Positions 48,486 to 58,100 of a stretch of 64,000 bases of DNA are shown one piece after another. Positions within the stretch are counted from its first letter, which is position 1; the number at the start of each line of letters is the position of its first letter. The notes beneath the pieces are model-generated. The model was given only the letters and a program-made list of their open reading frames with translations, searched no databases and was not told the DNA's origin. Source of the DNA: Paratinospora sagittata (lineage: Eukaryota; Streptophyta; Magnoliopsida; Ranunculales; Menispermaceae); the NCBI GenBank assembly GCA_035771175.1, contig CM069600.1, positions 2,509,501 to 2,573,500 of the forward strand. The letters are read 5' to 3'. The translations under genes and the position numbers were made by a program.

Positions 48486-51400
48486 AATAAATAAAATTAT
48501 TTTTGGAGAAGCCTCAATGCAAAGGCTTCCCCTTAGAAGGCCTCCTGCTTTTGCTAGAGGCCCTCTTGTGAGATGAGTTAATAAGGGAGGGGGGTTTGGG
48601 GTTTTATAGGGTGGAACTCCCCCCACCTTTCCCACCCCAGCGATGTGGGACTCAAGGTTGGGGGAATTCCCTCTTATAAAACCCCAACCCCCTCTCCCCC
48701 TACACTACTTTCTAAGCTCACTTTCTTTTTGAATAGTGTCACCCTATAATGGGTTGGGGAGATTTCCCTCACTCCCTTCTAAACTCATGTTCCATGTTTG
48801 TTGGATACATAGGGCTATTCAAATTATTTGACAAATTTTAATGAGAGCACAAAAGTGACTATCCAATTGCATCTCCATATTTAAATTCATATAATATTTC
48901 AAGTATGGTGCAATGTATTAGTTTTGACTAATGTCACAATAATATAATTAAAGTTGGGTATAACATTTGGGTTAAAATTAGTCTATTCTTATAAAATATT
49001 AGTCCATAATTGCATTTCACATAATCTTTCAAGTGACCATTATGACATTAATTAGTTTTGACTCATATCTCAATAATATAATTAAAGTTGGGTATGATAT
49101 ATTTGTCAAAATTAGTCTAAAAAAATGGCTTAGTACTATTTATTTCTATAACAATCTTGATAATTTACAAGGCAAGGTTTGATTATGAATGTATAAAAAG
49201 CAACATATATTAGATACATGTAATAATATTGTTGATAATATAATTTTCATAATTAAAAGTAATTTCTAAAAATATAGAATCTAACTTTTATGTATATATG
49301 CTAGTATGATATAATCATAAAGGTATAATTAGAGATAATATAATAATTTCAAATGTGAACATTTTCAATGATATAATAATTAAGAGATGAAAAATAAGAT
49401 GAATTTATGGGTAATAAGCTCCCCATCAGCAATGGAGGATTTATTTTCATGTTTGGATTCAAATCCTATCAAGTAATATATTAATGTAACAGTGTTTTAA
49501 TTCATTACCTAATTTTTAGAGTTATATAATTGGTAATAGGGAAAAATGAAAATAATTTATGAGAATACTTGAATCTAACTTTTAATGCAATATCATCTCA
49601 ATGATGTATGCATTTCTTCTTTTTTATTTAGTTTGAATTTTATTTTTAATTGGTTTATAATAAAGTGCTTGTGATTGACTGTTCAATATTTAAGTAAACT
49701 TCTTTGATAAATAACTAAATATAAGTGGTAAACCAAATATTCTCCCCTTATAATTAAATACATTATTAATAAAGTAATTAATAATCAATGTTTTTAAACT
49801 ACAAAATTATATAAATGCATTTTCTTAGGAAAATTACAAATATTACCCATCTTATAATTGGATGCATCACCCCATGTTATAATAATTTAATATTTTCTCA
49901 AATGCACCAATTATGGTTTATATTTAATAGGAATAAATAATAAATTACACTATATATGATGTATAATGTATTTTAGAATGTTTTTTATTTTAGTTTCTTT
50001 TTTAGGGAAGTTTTTTTTTATATATATTTAATTTTTAGTGGTAGTTCTAGATAGTTTTTAAAATTCGTTTTTATTATTTAAGTGTATTAAAAAGTGTTTA
50101 GAAGTGTCTAAATAGAGTTCTAATAGGATTAGGAAGTTGCTTTTATGTTATAGATGTGTTAGGAAACTTATTTTTAGGTGTTTAGGTAGTTTAGAAATTG
50201 TTTTAGGGGAGTTATCTATATAAGGAGCTCCAGTTACGAATTTTAATAGATGAAGATCATTTTTTTTTTCTCTTTTGGATATTTTATTCAATAGAATATA
50301 TGTTTGGTTATTTTTTAGTATTTTCGTTCTTGCTTCCACGACGAATATACATCATATGTTATGATAAATGCATATCAAAAAACCTTTATTGTCAATCTAT
50401 GTATATCATAAACCATAAATTGTAAGAGTTGGAACTTGGAAGAACTTTTAGTCCAGTATTAGAAAAAGAGAAAGAAATAAGCTACTCCCCCTATATAAAT
50501 ACATCCTCTTCACTCTCAACTTCACTCATTCAAAAGCCAACTCTTCACCCCCAAACCAAGGGTGTTGAATAGGGCATTCTCAAGTAGAAGCCCTCAATGG
50601 CAATAACTTTTAATATATATATTATTAATATATTAATTAAAAAGTCGGGTCCGGTCAGGTCTACCCGATTGGGTTTTAATTAAACCCGACCATAAATGGG
50701 TTTGGTCAAGTCGGGTTACTTACACCCCTAGTCCAGACTCGTGCCCCTGATATGATGATGCGGAAATCTTACACTTGGGCTATTTGTTAGTTTTGAGGCG
50801 TCAAAGTTGTTTATGATGAAGGAATTATGGATTTGATTGTTGAGCTTTGTTAAGGTCTTAAGGAAGCTCAACAACTCGCTCTCAACTCAATTAAAATTAA
50901 AGAAGCTCAACAGTTGAGCCAAAAGTCAAGGAAAAATTGTTCAAAAGGACAGCTCTAAGAAGGGTTCTTTTTGTATCTACAACATTTGAAACATTTTAAA
51001 ATTGTACTTGCAGTAAATATGGCTTTAAGAAAAATGAATAAATGAAAAGGCTTTAGAAACTAAATAGTATTTCTATTGAGGTTGGCAGTGTTTGGGAAGG
51101 TGGAGTTTGTGGTTAACAATATTGTTTAATAAAATTGTATCAACTAAAAAGAATGTCTAATGATTAAAGGAAAAGTTATATACATACACATATATAAGTA
51201 CAAATTATAATATATTTAAAATTGTACAAGTTATCAAGGTATCAAATTAATGAGTTATAATAGAGTAATTGAAAATTAGAGTAGAGCTGAAACTACATCA
51301 ACGAAAATCAATTTGGATTTTTATGTTTGGAGGATCAACTGCGGAAAATATCTACTTACTAAGGAGACAAATAAGGGAGGTCTAGAGAGAAGAAGAAAGA

Positions 51401-54400
51401 CCTTTACACAGTGTTTAGTTATTGAGAGAAAACTTATAATGGAGTATCAAAATATATAATATGGTGGGTTTTATGGAACAAATGAGTTACAAATAGGTGC
51501 ATTAACTTCATAAAGGATATGTATGATAAAGTGAGTGATAGCCATAGTACAAACAATAATAGAAGAAACTAGAAAGTTCCCAATTACATCAAGTTTATAC
51601 CAGGAATAACTGAATCATTATCATTTTGCACTAGTTATTAATTGACTGAATAGAGGGCCTTGGCAACGGTTTAGGTTGTCTCATTGTGACCTAGAGGTCA
51701 TGGTTCAAATCCAGAAATGGCATCTCCAATAGGAATGCTTCTCGCCATGACACTGATGTCACCAATTTCAGCCTAAGATATTACAGAGAAAAGACAACCT
51801 TACCAGAATACTTTCATCTATCAATGTCAAGATTGGAGTATATATTTCTCACCTAGTGTTCAGTTTTGAATCTGTGTTTTATTACTATTAACAAGATTAT
51901 AATTCACACCAACCTTCTGAGATGACATTTCATGCATAAAAGATAAGCACTCACCACTATTAATAGCTGGAGCATCATTTGGCAAGGCGCTATCAAGCTC
52001 TGAAGGGCGAGGTGTTACTGAGATGACACGGATCAGAGCCCCTGCAGAATCGGTTCGCCTTAAGCTTCTATTTTTGACATTCACCGGCACTGAAAATGAG
52101 CGTTTAATCTGTTTTTGAACTTCTGGTTTCTGTAAGAAATATATCAAATAGGCATTCAATTTAGTGAAATCTGTTTGATGCCTACAACATGTCAATGCGC
52201 TTAACAAGTTACAAAGATTTTGAGAAAGTAAAATTTTGAAATATATGAGAAACAATGTTCGGATACAAATTCGGGCATCAAGTGCCAAGAGGATTACAAG
52301 CTACAGTCCATTTTTTACAGTGTGCACTGAAGCCTATCAAAGATGTGCTTCGCAGGCAGTCAGAATCCAAAAATTCAACCAGTGATTCCAAGTAGAAAGG
52401 AAAACCAACTTATGTGTTTGGGTCAAATTAAGAAAGAGGACACATTACGGGGTAAAGGCAGCTTTCGCATTCATGTCAATGGAATCAAGTAAGCTTACAA
52501 AGTCTCAGCTAGAAGAAACATAATAATCAGATTAGGTTGAAAAGACAGAGAAGTCCATACTTTGTCGCTCACTGGCGCCACATCATGCAATCGCTGGGAT
52601 AAAAAAACAGATAACGTGAAACAACTGACTGTGACTCATATATAGCATTACTTTGGACTATGGGAGAGAGATATGGCAATAAGTCCAAGTAAGATTTCAA
52701 ATTATATGATAGGTTACCTAGAAGGTATTCTGCTCTGCTGGGCCCAGCGCACTAAAAGTTTGCCACATACAGCAGTGGAGAGAGAGAATGCCTTCTTCAT
52801 AGCCAACAACAAGAGTATTCCTTATCAGAAAGGCTATAGTAAAAAAGAAAAATTTGTATACAGACTTACCGAGAGATCAGGCTGATTTTCCAGATGCCGG
52901 TCTGGTATTGACTCAGAAACCAAGCTTCCAACTGGTGTAACCGGTAAAGAGTGAATACTTTTTGCTGATGAAGATGAGAAAACCTTTGTCAGAGAATATG
53001 ACCTTGAAGTAGAAGGTTTGTCCACTGGAACAACTGAAAGTGGTGTTTCCGGGACAAGAAGAACTGTCTTCTCACCTTCCTGGGACAAGTTCTTCACTTT
53101 AAAACTCCGTTGTGGAAGAAGATTTTTCATTAGTGGTAAGAGCTTTGCTGAATTTGGTCTTGGGGGCAACGCTGCCTTTGCTGAAGTGGGGCTTTGTACT
53201 GAAGAAATATCAATTCTAGTAGAACTAGGCACTGGGCTTTCCAGGGACCTTTTGGGTATTTGCAACGTGGAGAGATTCGGCCGCCTTGAATGTTGAACAA
53301 CAGAGATTTCATCCTTACTCTCAATTTCGCTACTTTCCTACAAAACCATCATGCACAGCTCAATCAAATTAATATAAACATGATCATAAAATGCCAAATT
53401 ATCAAGGACTTAAACAATCATGGAATCAAGTGTCAACAAGGACATATCTTAGCATGAAAACAGAATTGAGATTCTTTTAAATACATGTAATTTACTTTTT
53501 CAAAAATATTGGTACATTTCCGAGATGATGATGATGATGATGATCGTCAATGCCTACAAATATAAAAAGTTTTGAACAATTTCAATAACTATCTCCTTCT
53601 TTAGTAACCAGTCCACACATGTGATGCGAAACAGTAAATAATTGAAGACTCGGGCTGCAAGAGCCATCAGTGGCTCGTAACATGTCAATTTTATGATGCT
53701 TTAGTAGAGGAGGCTTTGATGGATGTCATTATCAATGATTCTGATTCAGGCTATCAAATATATCTGAAGTGGCTCTCATAATAAGCATGGTTCAAAAATT
53801 CTCCGAAATTCGGCGAAATTCCATGAATTTTTTCCCTTTTTTTAACCGCCGAAGTGTGAAGTGGATGTAAAATAATAAAAAAATGCAAAAATTCCCTAAA
53901 ATAATTCGATAAAATTCGAAAATTCAACAAACTTTGATAAAATTTCTATTTTTCAATTCAAAATTGCAAAAAATCAACAAAATTCGACAGAGAAGTTAAA
54001 AAATGTTATTTCATCAATAAAAAAAATATCAATAATTATGTATTATTTTCAACTTCATCAACCAACATAGCAATATAAATTTTAAAAAATAATTTAACAA
54101 GCTAACAAATTATGTAGTTTATGGATATGTTATACCAAAAATAGAAGAAAAGAAGCAAAAAAATTAAATAAATAAAGTTGAAATAAGATAAAAACTTAAT
54201 AATAAATTAAAAGAGTTTCCAAAGTCATCTTCTTTTAGTTAACTCTTATAAAACAAGATTAAAAACAATACATTTAAATAATAAACTAATAAATTAAGCA
54301 TGGTGGAATTCAAACTAGCCAAGAATATGGTCGAGAAGCAACCACCACAAAATTAAATATCAAAACAAAAAAAAGAAATTAACACCAAAAGCCAACATTT

Positions 54401-57400
54401 CAAATTCATCAACCCACTTAACAAGATTGATTTTGTTAGGTCATTTATTGGTATTTTTATGTATTAAAATTTAAAAGTGTGTATTTATATTAGTTTTTAG
54501 TTATTTAAGCATATATGCAAAAATTCTCTAAACTTCTCTAATTTAGCGATTTTTTACAAAAATTCTCCATCTCGAATTAAACTTTTCCAAATTAATTCCA
54601 ATTTTCAAATGACCGAAGTCGAGTCAAAATCGAATTTTCGTTCCTTGATAACAAGCAAACATATGGCATGATTATCGCAGGAAAGTTGCAGAGATAAGGA
54701 TTTACGAAATTAAAACTCCAAACAGTACCTAGCTGTCCAGAAAATTCCCCTGTTATAGAAAATATTTTTCTTTTTGCTTTAAGAAACAAGAAAGTCTATA
54801 AATAAGAAACCACAATAAAAGACCATTGCCAACAAAAATAACCAAACAGTGTCATTTATGCCATTAACCACCATACCAAGAAAATTCAATCACAACATGT
54901 CTTTGAATAAGCATCTCCACAAACCTTGTTTGATTGCGAAGCATAATAGAGTTTCTATCATAGATAAGTAGTAAGTGATTTTACATCTATTTTAGTATGA
55001 GGAGCTGGAAATCAAAGTAAAGCTGGTAGCCTTTTTTTTTTTTTTGGAAGTAAAGCTGGTAACCTGGTAGAACTAAATACTCCCCAAAGATGAAATAAAA
55101 ACATCATGAGCCATTTTATTTGCAACAACTATAAACATTTTTTACCAAAATCATAAAATTATATAAACCAAGGTCCATAACCATACAATTCACTTCAGCT
55201 TAATAAAAAGCAGTTTTCAAATTTTTGTTCATGTTAAAAACCTTTTAAAATAATGCCCTCCTTAAAAGCAATAGCGACTAGAAGAAGCCCCTATTGGCTC
55301 TTAAGAACTTGCTTTTCCATCCCAATTTTAATTTCAGTGGATTTTCACCCAAACATCCTAGAGTGGAGATCTTTTCATATCCATTTGATATGATTCATTT
55401 CTTTCTCTTTGTTTCTGTAACTACGAGTGGTCATTTAGAAGCACGGGAAGAAAACTTTGCTAGAGACTGGGAGTTGTTTAGCGTCTAAGTCCTAAATAGC
55501 AATATTATGTTTCTCTCTCTATTCTCTTTCTTTTTTCAGTAGCGATTGCTTCTATTCCTCGAAGCAAATATACTGCAAAGATGAAAATGTAGAACAGATA
55601 TCGTTTTTGAAGGTGAAGAAATCATGCCTCTAAATCTTCAACTGGCAGCATATACTCAACGTAATGCTAGCTGGGAATGCTAGCTGGGAATGCATGCTTG
55701 CATAAAACATCCTAAAGTTTTGTCATAGAAAATTTCATTTGTATAAACTTCATTTGTATCTATAAACCATCCAGCAAAAGCACTTCCAATCGACTCCAAT
55801 AGCTTCCCGCCAGGCTCGGCCCTGGGGCAATGCCCACAGGGAGACCGCCCCGGGCGCCCAAATTTTGGGGGCTCATATATCTATCCTACCCATATATCTA
55901 TGCTATATATAAACATCTATATACAAGAGGCCTAGAGCACCATACAGCCCATGATAACTGCATTAAAAGCTTGTTAGTCACCATTAAAAGCTTGTTAGTC
56001 TCCCATGTCCCAAAATCATTTTGTGGCACACCACTCTGTAATAAGCACCACTGCATTAAAAGCTTGTTAGTTGAAAATTTAATTGTGATTTATTCCTCAT
56101 TTCAAGTAAATAAGTTGTCATTTATATATAAGTCTTTTTTATTGTTACATGCATCAAGTATAACTTTGAATATATATATATATAGTGTTTGTACACGTGT
56201 GCACATGATTTTCAATAAAAAATAATAATTTTTTATAAGAAAAAATAGATATCTTTTGTCTTTTAATATGATCAAAATGACTAAAATCATTCAAAATATG
56301 GATAAGGGCAATTAGGAGTAAAACTTAGAACATAGAAGAGTAAATTGAAGAAAAAAATTAAAAAATGCCTAAAAAGTAATGTGTAAGAAAAAACTGAAAA
56401 TTAGTTAATTGTCTTTAACCCCATTACAATAAAATTAGTTTTTCAAAAATAAAAATAAGATAAACTTTTCAAGGGTATTATAGGTAGAAAAAGGTTTCAT
56501 GGTGGAAAGTTCTCAAGTATTTTTATCATACATAGTATAGAAGCACAAATGTATTTTATTTATTTATTTTAATATCATTTTTGAACTCTTTAAATTAAAT
56601 TATTGGGGGCCTATATATATAGAGAGAGAGAGTAAACCGGTGCTTTCTTAAACTTATTACTATTTCATATTTGTGTAAAATTTGAAATAATTTTCTATTT
56701 GTATTGCTTTTAAAATTTTATTGTATTAATTTTGTAACTTTTAATGTATTCACAACATTTATAAAAAAAATATTTATTAATATACAAAATGAGCCCATTT
56801 TATGTACCGAGCCCCCAAATAGTCAGGACCGCCCCGCTTCTCGCAAAACACTTCTGCTTCCATCAAGTTCAGAATTATCGAAAGCAAAATTGACATTTTA
56901 AAAATTGTTCGAAATTTCTGACCAACCAAATGAATGGACAAGTCATATAAGAAATAATAGTGGTTTCATCTAAAACATGAAACAATCTGCCAATTCAACT
57001 AGAATTCTTATTTGGAACTGATATGCAAGCCTATATTGTTCTCAATAAACCCTAATTCCTACACCAAAGTACCAACAACCCTTTCTCTTCTTTCAGAGAT
57101 TCCAATATCACCAAATAGATTTAAAAACAGCAAGCTCTGTTAGTAAATTATTAAAAATAAATAAATATATAAATAAAAAGCTCTGTTACACTCGAATTCC
57201 ACAAACAACCAGAAAACATTCAAACATTCAAATTTCATCCTCAAAAGAAATCATACATACAAAAGAACCGAAAATGAAAGAAAGAAACAATTTTGATCAA
57301 CAAGCGAAGAAATCCAGAATCTCAGATAACTCGAGCAGTTTAAAAACCTGTGAAATTAATAAACACCAGAATTTCAAGGGGAAAAAAAAAAAAAAAAAAC

Positions 57401-57514
57401 CTGAGGATCATCGTCGGTGGAGTCATCGGGTGTGGTGGATTCTTGTACAATGTGCAATTCAGCCACTGAATTATGATTATGATTATGATGATTCTGATGA
57501 AGATGATTCTCCAT
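39740..57514 (-). CDS. RING-CH (RINGv) transmembrane E3 ubiquitin ligase-like protein
   Basis: RING-CH proteins of the MARCH type recruit E2 enzymes at membranes and ubiquitinate membrane proteins; the substrate here is unknown. Nine exons on the minus strand: 57514-57401, 53337-52870, 52593-52561 (33 bp), 52129-51955, 47576-47279, 46467-46395, 40878-40788, 40159-40080 and 39988-39740 (stop TAG), joining in phase to 526 residues. The N terminus is His/Asn-rich ([11 protein letters not shown]). Residues 39-260 are Ser/Pro-rich and probably disordered. The C4HC3 finger uses C279, C282, C297, C299, H307, C310, C323 and C326. About four hydrophobic segments follow (near 369-387, 393-413, 424-444 and 447-470), then a Gln-rich tail. 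The intron after exon 5 has a GC donor (AG|GCAAGT); the others are GT-AG. Introns carry many transposons, yet all exons are intact. Confidence 0.93.
40570..40685 (+). pseudogene. RTE-type LINE 3' tail (intron of RINGv gene)
   Basis: The plus strand reads [20 protein letters not shown], then KLGKHFV, the conserved C-terminal tail of plant RTE-type LINEs (LDRAEWR..IHVADP). Broken; antisense to the host gene. Confidence 0.65.
40936..41465 (-). mobile_element. 5'-truncated L1-type LINE with poly-A tail (intron of RINGv gene)
   Basis: The minus strand reads [34 protein letters not shown] (zf-RVT), then SLATVWCI, a frameshift, and [20 protein letters not shown], the normal end of L1-type ORF2. It ends at a T23 run (40936-40958 on plus), i.e. 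a poly-A tail on the LINE strand. It lies in the intron between exons 6 and 7, in the same orientation as the host gene. Confidence 0.8.
41610..41860 (+). pseudogene. RTE-type LINE 3' fragment (intron of RINGv gene)
   Basis: The plus strand reads LRWFVHMQ, then [27 protein letters not shown] and HHVADP, the tail of RTE-type LINEs, with several stops. Confidence 0.7.
42354..42556. mobile_element. Tourist-like MITE copy (intron of RINGv gene)
   Basis: It resembles the unit at 23258-23467 along its length: TTGTTTTGTGATT at the left, AATCACAAACCAAATGGGGCC at the right, with AACCAAACATG and ATGTTTTTGAATTTTC inside. Flanking TAA on the right. Confidence 0.65.
42654..43544. mobile_element. ~0.9-kb terminal-inverted-repeat element, copy 1 (RINGv intron 6)
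   Basis: Begins ATGGTTCAAAAATTC and ends GAATTTTCGATCCTTG; the ends are imperfect inverted copies. It has about 85-90% eye-level identity, same orientation, with 53787-54648. AT-rich, with no ORF. The superfamily is not clear to me; no target duplication was confirmed. Confidence 0.75.
43855..44081. repeat. 59-bp tandem repeat and GGTGAT microsatellite
   Basis: CCTTACGGCATAAGTCTCAA and the following AAGCCTCATAGAAGTCAATG recur at a 59-bp step (43875, 43934), with further partial AGGCTTAAGCC units to about 44030. A GGTGAT/GATGGT microsatellite follows at about 44044-44081. Confidence 0.8.
44383..46074 (+). mobile_element. 1.7-kb non-autonomous LTR retrotransposon (RINGv intron)
   Basis: Two LTRs of about 397 bp (44383-44779 and 45677-46074), TGATG...CATCA, share nearly all bases. 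A primer site TTGGTATCAGAGAC follows the 5' LTR (about 44781) and a purine tract AACAAGGGGGGA precedes the 3' LTR. The 0.9-kb interior holds gag-like scraps ([20 protein letters not shown]) and an acidic stretch ([19 protein letters not shown]) of the kind seen in Ty3/gypsy polyproteins, and just before the purine tract the codons of a typical polyprotein tail. Protease, RT and integrase are absent. Flanks TTAAT/TTTAT are a possible imperfect 5-bp duplication. It lies antisense to the host gene. Confidence 0.87.
47630..48020 (-). other. RINGv intron DNA next to the hAT-like element
   Basis: Non-coding; nothing recognised. The RINGv exon 5 acceptor lies at 47577-47579, just outside. Confidence 0.5.
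48429..48482. repeat. (TA)n microsatellite
   Basis: An uninterrupted AT repeat of about 54 bp inside the 48029-50730 element. Confidence 0.95.
48601..48682. promoter_or_regulatory. snRNA-type USE motif between two divergent TATA boxes (candidate)
   Basis: The minus strand carries GTCCCACATCG (48651-48641), an exact match to the upstream sequence element of plant U-snRNA genes, followed 30 bp on by CCTATAAAAC (48610-48601). On the plus strand CTTATAAAACC lies at about 48673-48683. Flanks GGGTTTGGGG and CCCCAACCCC are inverted, so the whole block is near-symmetrical. Sequence match only; transcription is not shown. Confidence 0.35.
49957..50354 (+). repeat. Solo LTR related to the 44383-46074 element
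   Basis: It runs TGATGTATAATG to CGAATATACATCA, 398 bp, closely alike over its full length to both LTRs at 44383-44779 and 45677-46074. There is no primer site or interior beside it, so it is a solo LTR left by LTR-LTR recombination. It is nested in the hAT-like element. Confidence 0.88.
51300..51660 (+). pseudogene. RTE-type LINE RT fragment (RINGv intron)
   Basis: The DNA is alike to 28205-28570: ATCAATTTGGATTTTTATG, then the segments for ID-LLRR, WWVL, and FPIT. It is broken by many stops and indels. Confidence 0.72.
53787..54648. mobile_element. ~0.86-kb terminal-inverted-repeat element, copy 2 (RINGv intron 1)
   Basis: Alike over the full length to 42654-43544, same orientation, with ends ATGGTTCAAAAATTC and GAATTTTCGTTCCTTG. 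The two copies sit in different introns of the same gene, about 11 kb apart. Confidence 0.78.
55811..56836. mobile_element. 1.0-kb hAT-type element (RINGv intron 1)
   Basis: Flanks CTTCCCGC (55803-55810) and CTTCTCGC (56837-56844) form an 8-bp target duplication with one mismatch. The left end CAGGCTCGGCCCTG and the right end (reverse complement CGGGGCGGTCCTG) are inverted and GC-rich, followed inward by GCCCAAATTTTGGGGGCTC and its partner GAGCCCCCAAATAG. Three copies of CATTAAAAGCTTGTTAG lie at about 55961-56070. The core is AT-rich and non-coding. Confidence 0.8.
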
Positions 57515-57730
57515 GGAATCAAACACTGCGAAATTAAGATCGATCTTGAAGAAAAATTGAGAAAAAAATTGTTCTTTTTATTTTGAATTAGGGTTTTGTT
57601 TTGATTTGGGGGAATGGGGAATTGAGAGAGTTATATAATAGGGATTGAGTTTGAGATTCGAGAGAAGGAGAAGAGAGGAAAAAGTTAGAACGCGAAGGGA
57701 AAGGAGTGGCAGTGGCGTTCGACCTGAAAG

Positions 57731-57761
<31 letters not shown>

Positions 57762-58100
57762 GGGTTTTTCTTTTTTTGATCTTTTCTTGTTTTGGTTTTA
57801 TAAAAGGGAATTTTACCCGCCAGCGCCAACTTTTCGGAAATTAAATTTAATTAACTTGTAAAGATTTTTTTTTTGGCATTCCAGCGAGGACCGTCCGGGT
57901 TAACTCGGCCTTTTTTTTTTTCTTTTTTTGGTCAAAGTAAGTTTGATTCCATTCCTATAAAATTAAATCTTCAAAGGTACATTTAAATGCTCATGAAGAA
58001 ATGGGTCTCATAACAAGAAGGTAAAGACCTCGCAACAAAAAAAACATCACTATAACAAGAGGGTAGAACCCTTTATTTACATAAGATCTTAGTCACTAGT
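57515..58100 (-). promoter_or_regulatory. 5' UTR and promoter region of the RINGv gene
   Basis: Upstream of the RINGv ATG (57514, minus strand). It contains purine-rich leader DNA and an A24 run on the minus strand (T run at about 57739-57762 on plus). No clear TATA box was fixed. Confidence 0.5.

Larger units (their letters stand above)
48029..50730. mobile_element. 2.7-kb hAT-like element with 8-bp target duplication (RINGv intron)
   Basis: Flanked by exact 8-bp duplications GTCCAGAC (48021-48028 and 50731-50738). The left end TAGGGATGAAATCGG and the right end (reverse-complemented TAGGGGTGTAAGTAACCCG) are inverted. Both subterminal zones are rich in CGGGT/ACCCG pentamers. Inside are a 54-bp TA microsatellite (48429-48482), two small hairpins (48508-48564), a promoter-like module (48601-48682), a diverged ~130-bp tandem duplication (about 48887-49118) and a nested solo LTR (49957-50354). 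No transposase is found, so it is non-autonomous. Confidence 0.86.

Noticed and set aside
48300..48635. Minus-strand 111-codon frame over the TA repeat
   Set aside because: Most of it is translated (TA)n (IYIYIY) and poly-T (FFF); low-complexity shadow.
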